Shown here one piece after another: positions 36,039 to 43,930 of a DNA stretch of 64,000 nucleotides (the first letter of the stretch is position 1; each line of letters begins with the position of its first letter). The notes below the pieces were generated by a model. That model made no database searches. It saw only the letters and a list, made by a program, of their open reading frames with translations, and had not been told where the DNA came from. The translations under genes and the position numbers were made by a program. Source of the stretch: Turneriella sp. GTDB lineage: Bacteria > Spirochaetota > Leptospiria > Turneriellales > Turneriellaceae. The stretch lies in assembly GCA_019186965.1 (NCBI GenBank), contig JABARV010000003.1:62001-126000 (forward strand), in the 5' to 3' direction.

Positions 36039-37390
36039 TAGAACTCCGCCTTACGGATTATATCAATCGGCTCCAGCTTTGCCGCTTTTCGTGCAGGAAT
36101 AATTGACGCTAAAATCGAAAGAGAAACAGATACATAGCCTAAAATGCGTAATAGTTTCCAATCGATGTCGATGGGCAAGTGGTCAAAATAGTAAACGTCG
36201 CGGGGAATTAGGCGTACATCGAGCCACACGCACTGGGTAACTTTTGCACACCATAAATTTCCAAAAACATTAATTACCGCTTCAATGCCGCGCAAAATCG
36301 ATTCAAGGTTATTTGCAAGGCCTACTCCAGCAAAAATTCCTGCGATTGAACCAATAACGCCCATCGCAAGCCCTGTAATGGCGAAAATAATAAGAATTTG
36401 CCGCGACGAAAACCCAAGCGACTTCATTATACCAATATCCCGACGGTGCGCACGGACAATATTAAATGTGGCAATGATGATTCCCACCATTGCAGCGATA
36501 ATAAAAAGAAAAACAATAACAATCATAATTGTTTTTTCAAGCCGCAATGCCGCAAAAAAATTTCTCTGTTCGTCTTCAATAGTACGTACAGTATACGGCC
36601 ATGCATGCCCAATTTTTTTACGTAGCTTGGGTAGAGCGTCTGTATCTTTGAGGCGCAGTACAATTTGTTGCACTGCATCGGGAAGCGCGTATAAATTTTG
36701 CGCTGTTTCAAGCGAAAGCACAACAACCTTTGTATCATACGTATAGTGTCCTGTTTTAAAAAGCCCTGCTATTTTAAATGCGCGTATAGAAGGAGTAACT
36801 CCTGTCTGTAAGCTAAATTGTCCTCGCGGAACAATAAGTTCTATCGTGTCCCCAACCGAAAGCCCCAAATTGGCGGCCATTTCTTTTCCGACAATTGCAA
36901 AATCGCCTTGCGGGATGGATCTGGAATTTTTAGGTTCTACAATTTCAGGAAAATACGCGGGGAGCTTAAACGTGTGCGTTGCTTTATCAAACTCAAAATC
37001 CATTCCCCGCACAAAAACGTGGTCTAAAAACTTACGCTTACGAAAAATTGCAGGAGACTGTATGCTTCCCTCAACCGATTCAATATCGCCGGCTAAATCA
37101 ATGGCGAGGCGTTCTTTCCATTTTTGCCAACCTAAAATTTTCTCGCCGCCTGTCACGCGGTCGACGCTCAGCATCACGTGTGGATCGAACTGGAAAATGC
37201 TTTTTTTAAGCTGCGCTTGAAATCCGCCAAAAATAGACATCACCACTACGAGCAAACTCGTACCGACAAAAACGCCTACAAACGCGAGAAATGCGTTCAT
37301 GCTTAAAAAATATTTGCTTTTCCCGCGTGCGTAGCGGTAGCTAATTCCTAAAGCAAGCTTTATTCTTTCGAGGCGGTGTTTTTTTTTCAC
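36038..37390 (-). CDS. Lipoprotein-release permease LolC/LolE
   Basis: A 450-residue permease of the LolC/E family with a membrane helix near residues 27-52, a large periplasmic domain (about 53-300) and three C-terminal helices. Family signatures are 'ISYRYARGKSKYFLSMNAFL' at the N-terminus, 'DPHVML', 'DIGIMKSLGFSSRQILIIFA' (the coupling helix contacting LolD) and 'IIPARKAAKLEPIDIIRKAE' at the end. Only one permease gene is adjacent, so the complex may be a homodimer (LolF-like). It forms an operon with lolD. Confidence 0.92.
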   Translation of the reverse strand: MKKKHRLERIKLALGISYRYARGKSKYFLSMNAFLAFVGVFVGTSLLVVVMSIFGGFQAQLKKSIFQFDPHVMLSVDRVTGGEKILGWQKWKERLAIDLAGDIESVEGSIQSPAIFRKRKFLDHVFVRGMDFEFDKATHTFKLPAYFPEIVEPKNSRSIPQGDFAIVGKEMAANLGLSVGDTIELIVPRGQFSLQTGVTPSIRAFKIAGLFKTGHYTYDTKVVVLSLETAQNLYALPDAVQQIVLRLKDTDALPKLRKKIGHAWPYTVRTIEDEQRNFFAALRLEKTIMIVIVFLFIIAAMVGIIIATFNIVRAHRRDIGIMKSLGFSSRQILIIFAITGLAMGVIGSIAGIFAGVGLANNLESILRGIEAVINVFGNLWCAKVTQCVWLDVRLIPRDVYYFDHLPIDIDWKLLRILGYVSVSLSILASIIPARKAAKLEPIDIIRKAEF

Positions 37391-37433
37391 AAGGTTACGC
37401 TACACAATTAGAATTCTAAATTAGGGAATATAG

Positions 37434-37446
37434 AGTTTAGCGACGC
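37434..37446. repeat. Left attachment-like repeat of the genomic island
   Basis: The 13-mer AGTTTAGCGACGC is identical to 53001-53013, where it covers the last nine bases of the tRNA-Met gene and the stop codon of hsdR. It lies in the gap upstream of lolC/E, exactly where the foreign region begins. This is the pattern left by tRNA-directed integration. No integrase gene remains in the island. Confidence 0.6.
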
Positions 37447-37701
37447 TCTTTTTATATCAATCCTCGCAAAAAGCAAAAAACACATCTAAGCCTGTCATTT
37501 TAGGGCCTGTGTTCCAACTCGCGCAGCAAATTGTCGCACAGGCTCTGAGATTAAATACTGTTACAAAACTAAGACCTTAGATGAAGATAAGAAAGATGTG
37601 AAGGTAAAGACTATAAATTATAGCTTCTAAGAGTTTAAATAAAAAATTTTGAAATTACAATACTTCTTTCCAGGTAGCCAGCTTTTTTGTATTGTAGCCA
37701 C

Positions 37702-37960
37702 ATGCAAGAAGTTGGCATTAAAGCATTAAAAGACAATGGGGCTATCTAATTAGTCGCTGGCGCGCCTATGAGCCAGCCTAAAAAGTTAAAATTTTCGATT
37801 TTTTAGACAGTCCCTACGCAAAGGTGAAATTGTTATAGTCAAAGACCGCAATGAAATTGTTGCCGAGATTAGAAAATCTCGAAAGAAGACTATCCCCACT
37901 CCCAATCGATTATTTACTTTACCTGTGTATGTTCATTCCAAAATACTAAGTCCTATATAA
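37702..37960 (+). pseudogene. Phd/YefM-type antitoxin gene broken by a short insertion
   Basis: The left part, ATG at 37702, encodes MQEVGIKALKDN. The right part, from 37817, encodes 'RKGEIVIVKDRNEIVAEIRK' and ends at TAA 37958-37960. Joined, they match a Phd/YefM antitoxin ('M..vgi..lk.nls.yl..v.kGe.v.v.drn..vAei'). The middle (about LSxYLxxV) is missing and a 77-bp element with terminal inverted repeats sits in its place. The 3' portion 'PNRLFTLPVY' is repeated upstream of the intact hsdM at 43931. No toxin gene is seen. Confidence 0.65.
37738..37814. mobile_element. 77-bp miniature inverted-repeat element
   Basis: The left end GGGGCTATC (37738-37746) and right end GACAGTCCC (37806-37814, reverse GGGACTGTC) form imperfect terminal inverted repeats. 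The inner part has CGCTGGCGCGCC and GAGCCAGCCTAAAAAG, and the right 15 bases TTTTTAGACAGTCCC are identical to those of the element at 46724-46842. It interrupts an antitoxin gene. No transposase of this family is in the window. Confidence 0.5.
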
Positions 37961-38338
37961 CTCAATTCTTTTTTAACGTACTCAAAAATGGAAGTTTTAT
38001 ATGGCAAAGAATAAGTCAAAAACCAAAGAAATAAACCAAGCTGAACCCATAGAAAAGCAACTCTGGAAGGCAGCCGATAAGCTACGAAAGAATATCGATG
38101 CGGCAGAATACAAGCATATTGTTTTAGGGCTGATTTTCTTAAAATATATTTCTGATGCTTTTGAAGAGCTTTATGAAAAACTAAAATCGGGAAAAGGCGA
38201 CTATAAGGGTGCTGACCCTGAAGACAAAGATGAATACACAGCAGAGAATATATTCTTTGTGCCAGATAAAGCGCGTTGGTCATATTTACAGGCCAATGCC
38301 AAGCAACCCACGATTGGTAAGCAGCTCGACGATGCGAT
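37901..38338. repeat. Direct repeat, left copy (antitoxin 3' end plus hsdM 5' end)
   Basis: This segment matches 43931-44370. The match is strong but imperfect up to the hsdM start and almost identical from about 38046 on, with only a few silent differences. It ends sharply after GATGCGAT at 38338, where the polB cassette begins. The repeat brackets the 5.6 kb SOS-like cassette. Confidence 0.85.
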
Positions 38339-38390
38339 TACCTTTATTTCAGTATGCAAATCTAAACAATGTAGGTTCTGTACCAGATAG
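38001..38390 (+). pseudogene. 3'-truncated copy of hsdM
   Basis: This encodes the first ~113 residues of a type I methyltransferase subunit ('[20 protein letters not shown]', '[20 protein letters not shown]') and then runs 17 codons into foreign sequence before a stop at 38388-38390. The SAM-binding and NPPF motifs are absent, so it cannot methylate. From codon 16 it is nearly identical in DNA to the intact hsdM at 44033, but its first 15 codons and upstream region differ, so the copies had some independent history. The 3' end overlaps the end of the convergent polB. Confidence 0.85.
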
Positions 38391-40643
38391 CCTGAGTACT
38401 TCAAAGAAATGAGGTGGTGCAAAGAACTGCCAAAGCTCTTCAAATGCATTGAGCAGCAGCTTATGGTAATACTCCACATCATATTGAATATTCGCTTCGG
38501 TAGAAAAGGAAAGAGCCTCTTCTTCTGCAATGTATCTTTGCTTTGGATTTTGACTTGCTTGCTTCGTGACCAGATACCTTATCTTCTCGCCGGGTTGCAC
38601 TTCGATACCCTGCTTTTGTATTTGTAGCATCGCCATTGCAGTTCCTGTAGAGACGGCATAATCACTTGCGCCACGGCTCACAGTTTTTCTGAGGAGCAGG
38701 TCACGCCAAGGAACATGCCTGTCATTAAGCCTTTCCTTATATCTTTCATATAAATTGACGACGGTTTTATGAACTGACCGAAGAGCGGTGAGTGTAGTAT
38801 GTCTCTGCATTATCTCCAGTAATTCGCTCTGAAATGATTTAACAAATAATGGCATATCTTTGCGCCTCGTTATCAATCCTCTTACTTTCAAATTTCCATT
38901 ATCAAATAACCCTACATAACGATTAGCAACAGAGGCTTCTGGGTCAACCTTGGATGGAAGAAAGATAGTCCATTGGTAAACTCCTTCGATAGCCATCTCA
39001 ATTTGTGTAGCTTCATATATTCGCTGACACAGCACTTGGAGATGCTCTCTATCAATGGGAGACCCATCGGGATTACGAATGAACATGCTATCGGTTATAG
39101 CATGTAATAACTCATACCCCATATCTTCTGCAAGCTCCTTTGCTCTCAGGAGTATTTCACGACCGAATGATGTGACTGCTTCGTGAGACTCTAACCGACC
39201 AAACTTGGCATTCCTGTAACCCATGTATCCGAATGATGTTACCAACAACCATTTCAATGCACTCTGCTTGGCGTCTATATCTGGGTCATAATGAGTTCTT
39301 AACAAAGACTTATAATGCTTTCTTCTATCTAAAATATGACTGAGAGTTTGTGCTACAATACCTTGACGTTTTTTACAGATGTGCCAGTGACTTTCTGGTG
39401 CACGAGGAACTGTGGGGTCTAAGGCACAGCATTCACAATTAACACACTCTGGTGAGATGTTGTGATTCACCATGATGGATGGATACATCTGGGCATAATC
39501 CAGTTGGGCAACGTTCTCATACACATGCCCCTCATGGATATTGGGTTGGAATATCATGCCACCTTTATCACCTTCATTCATGGCATAAGCAGTACGCCAG
39601 CTTTCGACTTTGCTTTTCTGCCATGGTACCAAGTATTGCCTATCCATGGCATTATGGACTTCCATATTTGTGAGGGCTGCTCCGGTCGAAGTTCTGGCAA
39701 CCCTCTGCACGGGTGTTCTACTCAGTCTTGAAAGCTCTATAACACCTGCAAAACCAGAGTTACTAAACACAAAGCTATTACCCGAATCGATATGCAATCG
39801 ACCGTAAAGAGGATAGCTCGCTGCACGGAATATCCATGCCCCATAGGTATTCACCGATAACCCCTTGCGTACAATACTCCGCTGCAAGCCAGGCACCAGG
39901 TCTCTGTCGAGAGCTAAGGGAATTTTAGTCCTTGTTGACCATGAAAATAGGGTCGGCATGATTGTCTGGTCTCCATAGGATGTAAGAATGACATCAGGGT
40001 CATAGGCCATGAGCATACAATTCAAGTTTCTAATGTCAGACGACACATCTTGCCCTGTTAGGTATATACTCTCTTTATCACACTTTACATGAATCCTGTT
40101 TCGTACACTCACGCCTAAACGATGTGAATGCTCCATGGATATTTCCATTCTACGCAATGGTGGGATGCCATAGTTGAGCATTGTCTCTGGCTCTAAGGCA
40201 ACGATTGCATCTATCTGATTCCATAACGGTGGCTTCTTCACTCTGGCAATGACAGGAGCGAAGGGGTAGATATGCTTTTCGTGCATGTAGGCGTTTGGGA
40301 TTTCTACGTCAGAGTGATAAATATCCATGTTGTTTATCATCGCAAAGAGTTTGCGTTTGATTTTATTTAGCAACGATGGTCGAGATATAACAAGTCGCAA
40401 CACCTCTACATCTTCATTCTTGTAGAAATGCCTCTTGGTTACGAATGTAGGTCTTTCTGCCAAGGCATCCAAGTCTTTTAATCTTTTTACCAACTTGCGC
40501 AAATAATCTTGTGTCGCGTGGGCATAGATTATGGGATAAAATGTATCTCTGAGCAAGTGCATATTGCCTTGCTCATCTTTTATCCATAAGTGGATGTCCG
40601 ATTCGAAGTTATAGACATCAAACAGATATCCCTTTAGCTCCAT
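38349..40643 (-). CDS. Family-B DNA polymerase, proofreading motifs degenerate
   Basis: A 764-residue polymerase. Motif A is '[11 protein letters not shown]' with D382, motif B is '[18 protein letters not shown]' with K464, and motif C is '[11 protein letters not shown]', where the second Asp (D518) is kept and the first is replaced by Ile. The thumb-like '[19 protein letters not shown]' follows. The exonuclease half is altered: Exo I reads '[10 protein letters not shown]' (about 164-173) without D-x-E, Exo II reads '[18 protein letters not shown]' without N..FD, and Exo III reads '[12 protein letters not shown]' without Y...D. I infer a B-family polymerase with no proofreading, suited to translesion or error-prone synthesis. 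It overlaps the upstream small gene by 26 bases. Confidence 0.88.
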   Translation of the reverse strand: MELKGYLFDVYNFESDIHLWIKDEQGNMHLLRDTFYPIIYAHATQDYLRKLVKRLKDLDALAERPTFVTKRHFYKNEDVEVLRLVISRPSLLNKIKRKLFAMINNMDIYHSDVEIPNAYMHEKHIYPFAPVIARVKKPPLWNQIDAIVALEPETMLNYGIPPLRRMEISMEHSHRLGVSVRNRIHVKCDKESIYLTGQDVSSDIRNLNCMLMAYDPDVILTSYGDQTIMPTLFSWSTRTKIPLALDRDLVPGLQRSIVRKGLSVNTYGAWIFRAASYPLYGRLHIDSGNSFVFSNSGFAGVIELSRLSRTPVQRVARTSTGAALTNMEVHNAMDRQYLVPWQKSKVESWRTAYAMNEGDKGGMIFQPNIHEGHVYENVAQLDYAQMYPSIMVNHNISPECVNCECCALDPTVPRAPESHWHICKKRQGIVAQTLSHILDRRKHYKSLLRTHYDPDIDAKQSALKWLLVTSFGYMGYRNAKFGRLESHEAVTSFGREILLRAKELAEDMGYELLHAITDSMFIRNPDGSPIDREHLQVLCQRIYEATQIEMAIEGVYQWTIFLPSKVDPEASVANRYVGLFDNGNLKVRGLITRRKDMPLFVKSFQSELLEIMQRHTTLTALRSVHKTVVNLYERYKERLNDRHVPWRDLLLRKTVSRGASDYAVSTGTAMAMLQIQKQGIEVQPGEKIRYLVTKQASQNPKQRYIAEEEALSFSTEANIQYDVEYYHKLLLNAFEELWQFFAPPHFFEVLRLSGTEPTLFRFAY

Positions 40644-40884
40644 GCTCTACCTGTTTCTCCAAGGCCTTAATCATTCTCTGCTGTTCGATTAACATGGCAA
40701 AGACCATGGAATCGACTGGATTGGGATTTGCCGCCATGACACCTGCTTGCACATGGTATTTGGCAAAACGGATTAAATCATCGAACAAGGCTTGGTCTTC
40801 CTTGCGCAGTGCTCTGCGGAATTTTTTCAATCTTTCCTCCACCAACTCCATTTGGTTTGTGTAAGGTACGATGGTGCGTCCCAT
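40618..40884 (-). CDS. Small helical protein of the polymerase cassette
   Basis: An 88-residue protein with a strong Shine-Dalgarno (AAGGAG, 8 bases before the ATG). It is helical: 'MELVEERLKKFRRALRKEDQ', 'FDDLIRFAKYHVQAGVMAAN', 'MLIEQQRMIKALEKQVE', with a coiled-coil-like end. It overlaps polB by 26 bases and the preceding gene by 107 bases in another frame. The position between the RecA-like protein and the polymerase suggests an accessory or bridging subunit. No family recognised. Confidence 0.7.
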   Translation of the reverse strand: MGRTIVPYTNQMELVEERLKKFRRALRKEDQALFDDLIRFAKYHVQAGVMAANPNPVDSMVFAMLIEQQRMIKALEKQVEHGAKGISV

Positions 40885-41530
40885 TTGATTCTCCTTGTGT
40901 AGTCGTTCTTAAAACAGAGCTCAGCCCCTTGGCCTCCCTGACATGGATGATTTCCCATAGAGGTTTCGCAAGAAGCTTTAGTTGATGGTATGCCTGATGA
41001 AATGCAGTGTGATTATAGGCACTACGCTCTACAACAAGCACCGGTATGCCAGCCCTGCTCAAAGCAACGAGTCGCTCATTGAGTATGTGAAGTAGGTATG
41101 TAGCCTCATCGGTGGCAACATCTCCATCAAAGAATTGTTTGAATGGAGCTAAGAGATAGTAGACATCTATACCCATTCTGGCATTGGTAGCCACATCATG
41201 AATAGCCTCAAGAATCTGATAAGGTGTGAAAGCACGCCTAATATCTATCGACAGTAGAGCTGAGTCCACATCTACACCCAAGCGAAGTAGCTCGTCTACC
41301 AGAGTCATGTTGTCGTAGCATACTGCACAATCAATGATACGAACACGTTTTTGTCCAAGGTAGTGTCTAACCATCCAGCTATGGCTAATAGGAAAAACTC
41401 TGGAATCACCGGTTAATACCGCAACTGTACTGGCAGGCCAAGTAAGCACTGCGTCTTTTATGTTGAGCTTTACCTCTGGGATTATTTGCTTTTCGAGCCA
41501 CATAAGTATTGACGGGAAGACTTGATACAT
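40778..41530 (-). CDS. RecA-fold-like protein without Walker motifs (ImuA-like position)
   Basis: About 250 residues from the ATG at 41530; a TTG at 41587 would extend it across the operator and is less likely. The strand-helix order resembles RecA/RadA/ImuA cores: 'STVAVLTGDSRV' where Walker A is expected, 'RVRIIDCAVCYDNMTLVDEL' (the 'V.iIDae' strand), 'LRLGVDVDSALLSI', 'GIDVYYLLAPFKQFF' at the Walker B place, and 'LVALSRAGIPVLVVERSAYN' (the 'l..la...gi.vllvn' strand). Neither P-loop nor acidic Walker B residues are present. The family link is my inference from layout. The last ~35 codons overlap the next gene in another frame. Confidence 0.6.
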   Translation of the reverse strand: MYQVFPSILMWLEKQIIPEVKLNIKDAVLTWPASTVAVLTGDSRVFPISHSWMVRHYLGQKRVRIIDCAVCYDNMTLVDELLRLGVDVDSALLSIDIRRAFTPYQILEAIHDVATNARMGIDVYYLLAPFKQFFDGDVATDEATYLLHILNERLVALSRAGIPVLVVERSAYNHTAFHQAYHQLKLLAKPLWEIIHVREAKGLSSVLRTTTQGESNGTHHRTLHKPNGVGGGKIEKIPQSTAQGRPSLVR

Positions 41531-41549
41531 TATTGGTGTACCGTCAAGT

Positions 41550-41574
41550 AAAAGTACATTGTTAGTGTACTTTT
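41550..41574. promoter_or_regulatory. Probable operator of the LexA-like repressor
   Basis: A perfect inverted repeat: AAAAGTACA (41550-41558), spacer TTGTTAG, TGTACTTTT (41566-41574). It lies in the divergent promoter region between the polymerase operon (minus strand, ATG 41530) and the LexA-like gene (plus strand, ATG 41616). Extra GTAC half-sites occur at about 41538 and 41582. Size and location fit a dimeric LexA/CI-type repressor acting on both promoters. Confidence 0.75.
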
Positions 41575-41615
41575 TATTTTCGTACAATGAGAGCTCATAC
41601 TATAGGAGAAATAGC

Positions 41616-42251
41616 ATGGATTTAGCGGTGATGAAATTACTCGAACTGAAACGTCTCAAAGGTCTCACCAATGAAGACATCGGTCGTATCTGTGGAGTGG
41701 GAAAGCAAGCTGTAACCAATGTCTTCCATGGAAGAACCAAGGAAGTTCCCGCATTTTGGTTAGCTCAAATCATAGAAGCCTTTAATCTCGATGCAAATTA
41801 CTTCTACCGAAAAAAAGCAGAAATACAGCCATACACCGATACCAGCTCAACAGAATTTCAAACCATACCTCTATTAGGCAGAATTGCAGCCAGTTTCAAT
41901 CGTTCTGCCGAAGAACTCACAGGAGAAGGATTCGTTCTGCCTTCATTCATGCTCCGCAATAAAAAGCAATGCTTCGCTTTGCGCGTATCGGGAGACTCCA
42001 TGATGGGAGCAGGTATTCTCGATGGAGACATCTGTATCATTGAAAAACAGGAGAATGCATCTGCATTGAAGAATGGTGAGATTGCAGCTTTCCGCATTGA
42101 TGGCGATACAACACTAAAATACTTTGAAAAGAACAATGGCCAGGCTTGGTTAGTACCAGCCAATCCCAAATACCAACCCGTATGCCTCAACACCAAGACG
42201 GATATTGAGTTGATTGGAACTTTTGTCAGTCTCTTGAGGCCACCTTCTTAA
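41616..42251 (+). CDS. LexA/CI-like self-cleaving repressor (S24 peptidase)
   Basis: A 211-residue repressor starting at 41616 behind TAGGAG. An N-terminal helix-turn-helix is at about residues 15-45 ('LTNEDIGRICGVGKQAVTNV'), of the Cro/CI rather than LexA winged type. The C-terminal S24 domain has the catalytic Ser128 in 'VSGDSMMGAGILDGD' and Lys168 in 'DTTLKYF'. The cleavage site reads GRIAAS, so the scissile bond would be A92-S93 instead of the usual Ala-Gly. RecA-stimulated self-cleavage after DNA damage is expected from the family. It is divergent from the polB operon and 39 bases before the SRAP gene. Confidence 0.9.
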   Translation: MDLAVMKLLELKRLKGLTNEDIGRICGVGKQAVTNVFHGRTKEVPAFWLAQIIEAFNLDANYFYRKKAEIQPYTDTSSTEFQTIPLLGRIAASFNRSAEELTGEGFVLPSFMLRNKKQCFALRVSGDSMMGAGILDGDICIIEKQENASALKNGEIAAFRIDGDTTLKYFEKNNGQAWLVPANPKYQPVCLNTKTDIELIGTFVSLLRPPS

Positions 42252-42290
42252 TATTGTTGAAAGATTAGCTCAGGCATTTGAACCGATACT

Positions 42291-43097
42291 ATGTGCGGTC
42301 GTTTTGGATTCATATATCCCTCTCCTGAAGATTGGGCTGATGTAACGGCAGACCTCACACACACAGACAAATTCAAGGAATCCTATGCGGAACTAAGGGA
42401 TAAAACCTTAAATCGCACAAACATTGCACCAACACAAATAATTCCCACTATCGTATATTCCCAAAAAGAAGAATCCTATCTTGTGGTGCCCATGCGTTGG
42501 GGCTGGGAACCAGTCTGGATGAAGTATGGGCAGCTACACAATGCCAATTTTCAGACAGTAATGAATCCTTCAAAGTCTACTTGGAAAAAAGACTTAATAG
42601 AAAGACGATGCCTCATCCCTGCAAGCTTCTTCTATGATTGGCAGAGAAGAAACGATGGCACCAAGATTCCTTGGAAAATCGAGAGAGCAGATAGGAAGCT
42701 CATGTTCTTTGCAGGCCTATATCAATATGCCCCCATTCGTAAGAACCCAAATGAAAAAGTATTAACAACTGCCATGATTACCTATCACGGTAATCGACTT
42801 ATGCAGATGATAAACAATGACGAACCACCCGGAACACAACCAGTATTCCTTGAACGCAATCAACTTGGCTTATGGTTAGACCCAATGCTCAAGAATCCTC
42901 AAGTTATATCGACTCTTATCCAACAATATCGAGAAGAAGAAATCACAGTAACTCCACTTCTAAGCGTAGGGAATGACAAAATAGGTGCTGCACCAATAGA
43001 AAGAGAATGGATTGACCCGTATGATGTGCAGACGGAGTACTACCCAGAACCAATTTCAACACGATACCAAAAGCCAGACAATTCCTGGTGTACTTAA
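42291..43097 (+). CDS. SRAP (HMCES/YedK) family protein with altered active site
   Basis: A 268-residue SRAP protein. Cys2 is directly after the initiator Met (MCGRFG), as needed to form the thiazolidine crosslink with abasic DNA. The 'NIAPTQ' and 'MRWGWEPVW' segments and N84 in 'LHNANFQT' are kept. Other catalytic positions differ from E. coli YedK: the Glu of 'GWFEW' is D116 in 'FFYDWQ', the His of 'IHDRRP' is replaced by Asn (about N175, 'MINNDEPP'), and the Arg after the Asn is also changed. It may bind or shield abasic sites with slower reversal. It follows the repressor gene and is probably in its transcript. Confidence 0.9.
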   Translation: MCGRFGFIYPSPEDWADVTADLTHTDKFKESYAELRDKTLNRTNIAPTQIIPTIVYSQKEESYLVVPMRWGWEPVWMKYGQLHNANFQTVMNPSKSTWKKDLIERRCLIPASFFYDWQRRNDGTKIPWKIERADRKLMFFAGLYQYAPIRKNPNEKVLTTAMITYHGNRLMQMINNDEPPGTQPVFLERNQLGLWLDPMLKNPQVISTLIQQYREEEITVTPLLSVGNDKIGAAPIEREWIDPYDVQTEYYPEPISTRYQKPDNSWCT

Positions 43098-43369
43098 TCG
43101 GATTCTCCAGATACCTCTGTAATCCCCTTGTTTCCAAGTGGGTGTCTTTGGTATCGTGGAGAAAAAAAGAAAGAGCTCTAATGTAATAATTAGAGCTTAA
43201 GTTTGAGCCAAAATTGGGATTCAGCCATCTGTTAAAATCGATTCTAAGGCCGTTTTTAGCCATTTAGAGAGGCGCTAAATAAGGATTATGTCTCTTTGGG
43301 TATCAATAGTTATTTGAGGATTTTTAGGAGGTTGGGAATGATGTAGAGCTTTGGAGAAGAATGACTCTT
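43098..43369. other. Intergenic region with one hairpin
   Basis: A 272-base gap after the SRAP gene. It holds a stem AGCTCTAAT / ATTAGAGCT with loop GTAATA at 43174-43197, which could end SRAP transcription although no T-run follows directly. No gene is supported here. Confidence 0.5.
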
Positions 43370-43801
43370 TTATAACTCACATTGCTTTTTTGTATAATTG
43401 TAAATTTCATCTATCCGTTTAATGTTAAATGCCGCTTCGTAGGTTCTATCATTATCTATAATTTTTATAACTAAGTCATTTGCTGATTTAACCTCTGAAA
43501 TGAATTGGTCTGCGTAATCCGTATTAAATGTACCTATACCTGAACTTTGTGCATTCTTCTCCCAGTAAATCTTTGCATACAAAGGTGAATCATTCTCAAT
43601 AATTGAAGTATCTAATTTGAAGTGGATATAGTTGTCCCCTGATAAGTAAGGTCTGGATGTAGGCTCAAATAAGATATACATATTTTTTTGGTCATTACAA
43701 CCCATTCTCAAATCAATTAGTGAGCCTTTTGTACTCATAAGAGCTGTGCTAAAGAGAACAGTTTCATCAAAAAGAGTTTTATCAAGACGGCTAAAAATCA
43801 C
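43370..43801 (-). CDS. Hypothetical protein, perhaps N-terminally truncated
   Basis: A 143-residue protein with GTG start at 43801 (TAAGGAGTG); an in-frame TAA lies just upstream. 'KGSLIDLRMGCNDQKNMYIL', 'YIHFKLDTSI', 'ANDLVIKIIDNDRTYEAAFN' and a C-terminal Cys resemble the core of periplasmic proteins with an 'l.iRC' and 'F...C' disulphide pair, but the signal peptide is missing. It may be a remnant or a cytoplasmic relative. Its place between SRAP and hsdM, on the opposite strand, suggests acquired cargo. Confidence 0.45.
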   Translation of the reverse strand: MIFSRLDKTLFDETVLFSTALMSTKGSLIDLRMGCNDQKNMYILFEPTSRPYLSGDNYIHFKLDTSIIENDSPLYAKIYWEKNAQSSGIGTFNTDYADQFISEVKSANDLVIKIIDNDRTYEAAFNIKRIDEIYNYTKKQCEL

Positions 43802-43930
43802 TCCTTATAGCCCAAATCAAGCTACTTAGTTCTTATATTCTCCAGCCAAAAAATAGAATCAAAAGCAAGAGCAGCAGTCCAAACTTTTTCAAAGTGTGAT
43901 ATGTGGATATGGGCTTTTTTCACCTGAAAA

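Noticed and set aside
37391-37700. Gene between lolC/E and the broken antitoxin
   Set aside because: No frame with a start signal or plausible composition was seen in this 310-base stretch; only the left repeat and a weak hairpin.
41531-41587. TTG start at 41587 for the RecA-like gene
   Set aside because: It would place the operator dyad inside the coding region and overlap the divergent promoter; the ATG at 41530 is preferred.
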